Assembly: GCF_040712315.1 (NCBI RefSeq)
Contig: NC_134015.1
Coordinates: 17,981,614-18,045,613 of the forward strand
DNA length: 64,000 nucleotides
Direction: 5' to 3'
Source: Castanea sativa
Taxonomy: Eukaryota; Streptophyta; Magnoliopsida; Fagales; Fagaceae
The notes beneath the pieces are model-generated. The model saw only the letters and a list, made by a program, of their open reading frames with translations, had not been told where the DNA came from and ran no database searches. This document shows positions 55,888 through 64,000 of this stretch, in pieces (positions within the stretch are counted from its first letter, which is position 1; every line of letters begins with the position of its first letter). A program made the translations under genes and the position numbers.

Positions 55888-58800
55888 ATGGTATGCGTGC
55901 TTTGATTATTTGCTTGATTTTTTTAAAGCTAATTTGCTGTGGTTTATACTGTCGGACTCTTTTTTTAAGACTTTGTCAGTTATAAACATATATGGTAGTT
56001 CTTCCTAGGTTTTTTAATATGACTATTTGTTTATATCTAGTTAGTGTATTTGCAATGTCATATCTGATCAGGCTCAATCTTTCCTCAAGTTTTTTATTTG
56101 TAAAGTTTATGGGAGCATTTTTCATTTTAGACTTCTCTATAAAAATGTTGATAATTGAATATAGTGAGAATAGATAATAACTCCGATGGTGATTATCTGG
56201 ATCAAATAAAGCAATTGCTTAGTCTGGTGATTCTTTACAAAATCCTAGCATGTGGGGTGAAGAAATAAATATGAATATTTGCTTTATGTTGTTCACAAGA
56301 TTGAGAAGAGGGGTCAGATTTAAAGGAATATACCAGCTAGTAAAAAGTTTGTGAAAATTTATGCTAATGAAAATGCTATTGTGCTTTGCTAGGGAACACT
56401 AATTAACATTTGAAAAGCTTTTGGTATCTTATTTACATAGTGTGAGACAAAAATCTAAAAGCTAGCTTATTTTAAAAAAAACTGAAACATTAGGGCCTAT
56501 TTGTTATACCATTTCAAACTCACATTTTTTACATTTTAAACAACATTACACACTTTTTCACCCAGCGGTATTTCAAAAAACTACAAAAATCTCATCTCAA
56601 ACTACTCTGCCAAACACCTCCATATTATTTGAAATAAAGTTGAGACAAAAAGTAGTGTGGGACCCACAAACAGTTGATAATTTAAGTAAAAAACTAGCCT
56701 ATAATCAGTTGCCGAACGCACATTAGACTAATAACATATATGGCTTTTGGAAAGATTGGCTTTGGAATGAAAACCTGTTTAACCGTTCATAAATTATAGA
56801 CAAAATCTTCACGGGGAATGAACTCTAGTCAAAATGCATACTTATACTGGAATCAGACTATGATGGAAAATTGGGATGCTGTTGCATTGAAATTAGTACA
56901 TACAAGACCATATGGTATAACTTATGTAAACTTTTCGATTGACTTAGCATCAAATGCTCACAATTATGTTCAGAGTTGTGCTGATTGATTATCACTGAAA
57001 CCAGTATTATCTTTGTTGTATCTATAATTAAATTTAAAGTAAAATTTTCTATGCTATTATTTAATGCTCGGGTATCTGCATCTGTAGGGAACTCCAGTGA
57101 ATATCATTGTAGGTTCTCATGTCTGGGTTGAAGACCCAGGAATAGCTTGGATTGATGGACAGGTGTCAAAGATTAATGGACAGGAAGCTGAGATCCAGAC
57201 TACTGATGGGAGGAAGGTATTTGCTTTCTTATAATTTAAATAAATTGCTTAACTTTTTGGATCCTCACTTAATTTTTATTATTCTGATAAATTGTAAATT
57301 ACACCCTCAAAGTTTGGGAGGAATTGGATTTTACACCTTGAAGTTTCAGAATTTGGATTTTACCCCCCTAACGTTTGGGGGTGTTTAGATTTTGCACCAT
57401 GATATTTCAGAATTTGGAATTTACCTCCTATATTTTAAGGGTGTTTGGATTTTACTCCCTAAAGTTTTGAGGTATTTGGATTTTACACCCTAAAGTTTTA
57501 TAATTTAGGAGTGTAAAATCCAAGCACTCCTAAACTTTAGAAGGTAAAATTCAAATTTTGAAGTGTTAGAGTGTAAAATCCAAAGACCCTAAACTTCAGA
57601 GGATAAAATCCAAATTTTAAAACTTTAGGGAGTAAAATCCAAACACCTCCAAACTTTAGGGGTGCAATTTGCAATTTACCCTTATTATTCTTAAAACTTT
57701 CAATTGAGATAAATTGTTAATGGTTTTTCACTCAAATTCTGTATTTACATCCTTGATGTTTTGGCCCTTTGTTGACAAATCACATTGCATTTTATGGGGA
57801 ACAAGCAGCCTTTTCTGTTTACCATTTTGTAGACATTCTTTGTTAATTGTGTTTGTTGTTCCCATCAATGATTTTGGTTGGATTATGAAGGTTTATTTTC
57901 TCTTTATGTATCATTTGACTCATTTTACCTTCCAGATTTCCTTTAGCCTCCTTTTAGATGTCAGAAAGAATGAGACTGGAATAGTAAAGATGCTCAAAAA
58001 TGGAGCCAATACATTATCACTTTCAAAATTTCTTTTTCTTTTACTTGTTCTTCTGTGATCCAAAGTGAGACTTATATTACAGAGTGCAATTTAAAGTCAC
58101 ATCCATAAACTTTTCATAAATACATTTTCAGAATGATCATTTTTAAACTACTCTCTGTCTTGTGCATAGTTGTGCTTCTAAATTCATGTCTCATAAGCAG
58201 CTCTTGCTGCTTTAAGCAAATTACAAGCATCATTTTTTTATGACAAATAAATTAATTGTGTACTGCTGAAAGTACAATTGGTTGTCAGGGTAGCATATGT
58301 TTCTCTTTTTCTAAATTAAATTAGCAAAAATCTTGCAAGGCAGAATTATTGCCTAGTCATATTTATAGATATTGGTTATAATAGTAACTAGAAAAATGAG
58401 TGCAACTTCACAGTGAAGCATTTAAACAATATTGTATTAGGTTGCTATATTATACTGTTTTTACATACTGAAAATTTGTGTGTCAATTTTGGTACTTCTA
58501 AGGTTGTGGCAAACATATCAAAAATCTATCCAAAAGATGTGGAAGCTCCTGCTGGTGGAGTTGATGACATGACAAAGTTATCTTATTTGCATGAGCCTGG
58601 AGTTCTGCAAAACCTAAAAATTAGATATGAACTGAATGAAATCTATGTAAGATCTCCTCTCCTTTATATTTAATAAAATCTAATGAAAATAACCATTTTA
58701 AGTGATTACTCTTGCCTCTGCAACCTTGGACTAATAATTTGTACCTCACCTATATCATGGCAGACTTATACCGGAAATATTCTAATTGCCATAAATCCAT

Positions 58801-60128
58801 TTCAAAGATTGCCTCATCTTTATGATGCTCATATGATGCAACAATACAAGGGAGCACCATTTGGAGAACTAAGCCCGCATGTTTTTGCTGTTGCTGATGT
58901 TGCATACAGGTTATCCCTATTCTCCATTGTTCTTTCTATAAAGTTCTTTATCAATGAACCAAATTTCAACACTAATGCTTATACTAAAATCAGAGCAATG
59001 ATAAATGAGGGGAAAAGCAATTCAATCCTGGTCAGTGGTGAAAGTGGAGCAGGTAAAACTGAGACCACAAAAATGCTTATGCAATACCTTGCCTTTTTAG
59101 GAGGCCGGGTTGCTACTGAAGGACGGACAGTTGAGCAACAAGTTCTTGAAGTATGTTCAATAACCTAGATTTCATTTTTCAATTAAATGAAATCTCCATT
59201 ACTCCATTTTATCTTATATTTTTTACATTCCTCTTTTTTCGTTCTAATTGATCTGATGGCAGTCAAATCCAGTCCTTGAAGCATTTGGCAATGCCAAAAC
59301 TGTAAGGAACAACAATTCCAGGTGAGCCACTCTTCCACTCAGGCAATACAGTAGGATGTTGACTTTATGTCTCTTCACATCCAATTTATAAATTAACTGT
59401 AAGTTCAAAAGCTATAACCAAGACATTCTTCTTACACTGATTAGAATACAACACCGAGCTGATTTAATTGAAAGATAATCTTTTTCTAAATGGCTGCACA
59501 CTTGCAACTAGATTTCTCAATGATGAAGCAATTATTAGTCTGACAGGTGCTACCTCCTTTTAGTTCATATATAATGAATCAAAAGTTGTTGAATGCTTGG
59601 ACTTTATTGTGGTTGACACTGATCTTTTTAAATAAATACTGTTGCAGCCGTTTTGGTAAATTTGTGGAGATTCAGTTTGATAAGCAAGGAAGAATCTCAG
59701 GAGCAGCCATAAGAACTTACCTTCTAGAGAGGTCTCGTGTTTGCCAAATTTCTGATCCTGAACGCAACTATCACTGCTTCTACCTTCTTTGTGCTGCACC
59801 ACAAGAGGTATCTTCCAGTTAGAATGTCAGCTCTGTGATTTCCTAACTATTTATTGCATGTTTCATTTATCTCACTTCATTAGAAAATTCATCTAAAGTT
59901 GTTAATGTCAACAGGAAATTGAGAAGTACAAGTTGGGAAACCCTAAATCATTTCACTATCTTAACCAGTCAAATTGCTATGACCTGGTTGGTGTAAGTGA
60001 TGCGCATGATTATCTTGCCACAAGGAGAGCAATGGAAATTGTTGGGATAAGTGACAAGGAACAGGTTCATCCTTTTCAAAGAAAGTTTTAACTTATTTAT
60101 TACATATAGATAAGAAGGACCACCTTCT

Positions 60129-60159
<31 letters not shown>

Positions 60160-60807
60160 AAGCAATTTTCAGAGTTGTTGCTGCAATACTTCATCTTGGC
60201 AATATTGAATTTGCTAAAGGAAAGGAAATTGATTCATCTGTTCCAAAAGATGACAGAGCCAAATTCCATCTTAAAATGACTGCTGAGCTTCTCATGTATG
60301 AGTTCTGTTGCAATAGTTCCTAAATATTCTGATATGTCCCCATTCATTTGGTTGGAACTTGAAACGATTGGATTTTGATTTATTTCAGGTGTAATGCTGA
60401 GGCCTTGGAAGATGCATTATGTAAGCGTGTCATGATCACTCCAGAAGAAGTTATAAAACGGAGCCTTGATCCTCAAAGTGCGGCAGTTAGCCGGGATGGT
60501 TTAGCAAAGACAATATACTCTCGACTTTTTGACTGGTAAGATATATATCGCAGTAATATGATGACATTTATCACCCGATTGATCAAAATTTTCCTAAATA
60601 CTACTTGAAACATAAAGATAATGTGAATTTAGATGTTCATTTGATGCTAACGGAGTGCATCTGATTATGTACAGGTTGGTGGATAAAATTAATAGCTCAA
60701 TTGGACAAGATCCTAATTCAAAATCTTTGATTGGGGTTCTTGACATCTATGGTTTTGAAAGCTTTAAGACTAACAGGTAACAACTAATAAACACAATTCT
60801 TACATGG

Positions 60808-60854
<47 letters not shown>

Positions 60855-62821
60855 CATAAACGCGTGCACAATTTATATATATAGAGATAGACACACATAG
60901 ATACCATATACACGTACAAACACACACAAACATATATTAAAATAAATAATTTAATATATTCAAGAAATCACATTTAATGGGTTAGGAACTTCTTCATGAG
61001 TTAATTTCAGCTTACTCTGATATGCAGTTTTGAGCAATTCTGCATTAATTTCACAAATGAGAAGTTGCAGCAACATTTCAACCAGGTAATGTTTCAGATC
61101 ATATTGAGCACTTAAGCTGTAGTCTAGTCACTCTTTTAACTTTAGATTGTCTGGTGGTGACTTTCAGCACGTATTCAAGATGGAACAAGAAGAATACACA
61201 AAAGAGGAGATTGATTGGAGCTACATTGAATTTGTTGATAATCAAGATGTCTTGGATCTTATTGAAAAGGTTATTCCTTTTTCCTTCATTCAAATCACCA
61301 TTTTTATTTTGTTATTAGATCAAAACTGGACAAAATATAATTCCAGGAACCTATGCCCCCCTTCATTTGTCTAGTAAGAACATAATTTTTAAGCATATCC
61401 ATACATAGTTGATTCAACTCTCACTTCTCTTCCTCATTTCTTGAGGACCAAAAGGCTTACATATGACAGGACTTTTACCAGTCAACAAGAATTTGATTGT
61501 AGAACAGTATTGTGTGTCTCGTGGTTTCAATGGTGAGCACTTATCAGGTTCCCTGCCCCATGAAAAGTAAAAGTAAAAATAGGCAGGTCAAGCAACTATT
61601 TGTAGAATGAGAATATTCTGTGTTTAAACTAAATCATGATAGAGATGTGTGACTGCCAAAGCTCATGGCTGTGGATCCATTGTAGCAGTGCCTTCTAACT
61701 TGTATCATTTAATTCGTTATAGAAATCATTTTCATTCTCCCATTTGTACCCGACTTACTAAACAGACATATATTTAACATTTCAACTAGCAGTGCTCTTC
61801 CACTAGTTTTGAGTAGCTTGTTATCTCAATTATATGTCTTTGTATTTTGAATGAACATTTGCTTCAGGCTAGGATTTCAATCATGTCTTTTACTTATGAT
61901 ATTTCTTTTTTCAGAAACCTGGTGGAATCGTTGCTCTCCTTGATGAAGCTTGGTAAAAAAATTTATCTCACTTCTGCTATGAAGTTTTGGTTTTCATTCC
62001 AAAGGAAGTTGGGCATAGTTTACTTCAAGCATTTATTTCCCTTGTTTTGGTAGAAGAAATCTGAAAATTGCATTGCTTAAGTTTTGTAGGATTATGTTAA
62101 ACTTCAAGATTAAACTCCTAGTTGAACTTCACATAGATCTTTCTTTTTATTCTTGATAACTAGTACCTTTTCTTTTTCAGCATGTTTCCAAAGTCAACAC
62201 ATGAAACATTTGCGAACAAGCTGTATCAGACATTTAAAAATCACAAGCGCTTTATAAAACCAAAGCTATCCCGCACAGATTTCACCATTTCTCATTATGC
62301 TGGAGAGGTATAGTTGATTACCCAAGCTTATTGCTGCAAGTGAGGGCTGCTTCTCCATTTTGATTTTTACCCCATAACATTTCTTTTCAGGTCCTATATC
62401 AATCTGACCTATTTTTGGACAAAAACAAGGACTATGTGGTTCCTGAACATCAAGACTTGTTGGATGATTCCAAATGTCCTTTTGTGGCAGGGCTTTTCCC
62501 TCCACTTCCAGAAGAGACATCTAAATCTTCTAAGTTTTCTTCAATTGGCTCTCGTTTTAAGGTACTTTTCTTCTGTGATATTGGTAGCTATTGGATTTGA
62601 CTTCCCTTGAAAACTTCAAAATCTTTTTAAGCTGCTAGAACTTGAAAGCTAAGTTTTTATGATCTAATTGTTGCAGCTACAACTACAGCAGTTGATGGAA
62701 ACACTAAGTTCTACAGAACCTCACTACATAAGATGTGTGAAGCCAAACAACCTTCTAAAACCTGCAATTTTTGAGAATGTCAACATCATGCAGCAACTGC
62801 GTTGTGGTGTGAGTAAAATAT

Positions 62822-62855
<34 letters not shown>

Positions 62856-63798
62856 GTTTTTTTGAAAATGTATTTGTATCATTTATTTTTTTAATCTTTC
62901 ATCTTTGTTCCTTTTCTTTTCTGTATTCTGCTATGGCTGATTTTTGTCCTTGTAGGGTGTTTTGGAGGCAATCAGAATCAGTTGTGCTGGATACCCAACT
63001 CGGCGTCCTTTCTTTGACTTCATAAATAGATTCGGTCTTCTTGCCCCAGAGGTCGTGGAAGGGAAGTAAGTAGGCTCTTTTAGCATATATTTCTGTTCAT
63101 GTAGTAATAGAATCCCTGACTGAAAATCATTGAAATTTACTATGTATGCTTAAATACATGAGGGTGTTCTACTCTCTGAATGTATTTTATTATGAGCAGT
63201 GTTGATGAAAAGGTTGCCTGCAAAAAGATTCTGGAAAAGATGGGGCTTAAAGGATATCAGGTAACTTGAGGAGTTCCTTTGCTGCTTTTAGAAATAACTG
63301 ATAATTATTATTACTGATCTTATTTCATCCATCTCCTATAAGCTCCTAGAGTTGCTTAAGTTTTAACCAGATGTTACATAGACACATGAATGTTGCAGCA
63401 TGGAGTTATATGTGTGCACGTATGTGTGCAAGTGTGTGTGTTCATGTGTTTTTGTGTTATCTTTGAACTGCTGCAATGATGGAGTTACTATCAGTAGATA
63501 TGGAGTACGCTATGCATGTGTGGATGTTATTTCTTTTAAGTATAATGAATTCCCATTCATCCAATCCATATTGTGGCTAGAAAAGAATTTATATGAATGT
63601 GTTGAAAAATGGTTTTGCAGATAGGTAAAACAAAACTGTTCCTAAGAGCTGGTCAGATGGCTGAATTAGATGCACGGAGAGCTGAAGTACTGAGTAATGC
63701 GGCAAAAACTATTCAGCGGCGCATACGAACCCATATTGCTCGTAAACAGTTTATTGCACTGCGGAAGGCTACCATTGTTGTACAATCTATATGCAGAG
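55888..63798 (+). CDS. XI-1: Class XI myosin heavy chain, MYA1/XI-1-like (5' part)
   Basis: A plant actin-based motor that moves organelles and drives cytoplasmic streaming. The 20 exons here join in frame to 770 residues plus one base. The N-terminus is [19 protein letters not shown] (SH3-like region to about residue 60). Then come the P-loop GESGAGKT (156-163), switch I NNNSSRFGK (209-217), switch II DIYGFE (434-439), the relay region with [17 protein letters not shown], an actin-binding part around [19 protein letters not shown], the converter, and the first IQ motif (about 739-755, [14 protein letters not shown]). The beginning of IQ2 is cut by the intron after 63798. From memory the sequence follows Arabidopsis MYA1 (XI-1) closely, for example [11 protein letters not shown] and [10 protein letters not shown]; orthology needs a tree. 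Remaining IQ motifs, coiled coil and globular DIL-type tail (about half of a typical 1500-residue protein) lie to the right. No frame damage was seen. Confidence 0.95.
56494..56719. mobile_element. hAT-like MITE in myosin intron 1 (226 bp)
   Basis: ACATTAG occurs on both sides (56487-56493 and 56720-56726). The ends GGCCTATTTGTTA and (complemented) GCGTTCGGCAAC are loosely related, and the interior contains GTGTGGGACCCACAAACAG, a motif I associate with plant hAT-type MITEs. The terminal inverted repeats are poor, so this is a moderate call. Confidence 0.5.
57285..57681. mobile_element. Mutator-type foldback MITE in myosin intron 2 (397 bp)
   Basis: It begins TGATAAATTGTAAATTACA and ends with the complement of GGGTAAATTGCAAATTGCA. 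TTATTATTC flanks it at 57276-57284 and 57682-57690 (9-bp duplication). The arms are built of repeated units of about 35-40 bases with TTTGGATTTTACACCC and AAAGTTTGGGGGTGTTTAGA, inverted in the right half. The family is shared with 27481-27731. It sits inside intron 2 and does not touch the splice sites. Confidence 0.9.
60131..60156 (+). repeat. (CT)n tract forming the exon 9 splice acceptor
   Basis: A (CT)n microsatellite runs directly into the CAG acceptor of exon 9 (exon begins at 60159), so it doubles as the polypyrimidine tract. A second (CT)n tract lies at about 62824-62855, just after the exon 17 donor. Confidence 0.9.
60813..60850. repeat. (TA)n microsatellite in myosin intron 11
   Basis: About 19 TA units, followed by short ACACAC runs near 60892-60930. 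It lies between exons 11 and 12 and does not disturb the splice sites. Confidence 0.9.
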
Positions 63799-64000
63799 GT
63801 GAGCCATCTGAAAATTGCGATAGCACATATAAGTTCTACACCTATATGATGTTCTGTTCCTGAAGATCACTTAGTCCCCTGAACAGAATGATTTAGTTAT
63901 GTTTCCCTTCTTTGCCTGGCACAGGTCTTTAGGGCATGAGTTGATTGCTCGGTCAATTTCTGTTTTGAATTTGTATTCTTATGCGTTTGGTATAAATTGC
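63799..64000 (+). other. Start of myosin intron 20
   Basis: The GT donor at 63799-63800 (GAG|GTGAGC) begins an intron that continues to the window end. No further exon is seen before 64000, so IQ2 onward is beyond the window. Confidence 0.8.

Larger units (their letters stand above)
55888..63798 (+). other. Exon map of the class XI myosin
   Basis: Coding exons: 1, 55888-55890 (ATG only); 2, 57088-57216; 3, 58503-58646; 4, 58764-58909; 5, 58994-59150; 6, 59263-59321; 7, 59648-59807; 8, 59915-60064; 9, 60159-60295; 10, 60389-60535; 11, 60675-60776; 12, 61028-61085; 13, 61168-61269; 14, 61915-61952; 15, 62181-62307; 16, 62391-62561; 17, 62677-62808; 18, 62956-63065; 19, 63200-63260; 20, 63621-63798. 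Every junction has GT and AG and keeps the frame; the sum is 2311 bases. Exon 1 ends with the start codon itself, and intron 1 is about 1.2 kb. Confidence 0.9.

Noticed and set aside
61147..61374. 75-codon frame over myosin exon 13
   Set aside because: It is exon 13 with intron read-through at both ends; the spliced reading fits the family.

Overview
This window is nuclear DNA from a flowering plant, most likely a eudicot. The evidence is one intron-rich class XI myosin gene whose exons meet at GT...AG junctions, two intronless VQ-motif genes, long AT-rich intergenic stretches, and many plant transposable elements in several nested layers. The species cannot be fixed from the sequence alone. 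Nothing bacterial, no CRISPR array and no operon-like gene cluster is present.

Layout. 1-11.5 kb is repeat DNA: a partial Gypsy-type LTR, an antisense LINE tail, an old LTR-like element, a MITE split by a solo LTR, two tandem duplications, a decayed copia fragment and a copia solo LTR. 11.5-11.9 kb holds the first VQ gene (minus strand). 14.5-17.2 kb is a block of organelle character, probably nuclear mitochondrial DNA, with a broken tRNA-Pro and a copia protease scrap. 17.4-23.4 kb is nested repeats: MITEs, a LINE tail, an LTR-like element split by a copia solo LTR and by a MITE, a GGGCC-rich terminal-inverted-repeat element and a foldback element. 25.97-26.33 kb holds the second VQ gene. 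27.5-32.2 kb is a composite copia region on the minus strand (gag, primer-binding site, LTR, polypurine tracts, a plant transposon-protein relic, second LTR) with another solo LTR inside it. 32.2-33.2 kb has three copies of one MITE. Two nearly full-length L1-type LINEs follow, 36928-42663 and 48278-54319, each with target-site duplications but both broken. Between them lie an antisense LINE fragment, a degenerate repeat array and a probable copia solo LTR.

55.0-64.0 kb is the promoter-proximal half of the only large host gene: a class XI myosin, closest in my memory to Arabidopsis MYA1/XI-1. Twenty exons (770 codons) give the whole motor domain and the first IQ motif; the gene runs off the right edge. 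Its reading frame is intact, although MITEs sit in introns 1 and 2.

Host genes and how they relate. The two VQ proteins look like members of the SIB1/SIB2-type family of small WRKY or sigma-factor partners and lie about 14 kb apart in the same orientation, consistent with a local duplication. The myosin is an unrelated organelle-transport motor. I found no gene set here that forms a new pathway or defence system. The points most worth a second look are the composite copia structure, the RT catalytic-box changes in both LINEs, the altered tRNA-Pro relic, and the duplicated myosin leader with an upstream ORF.
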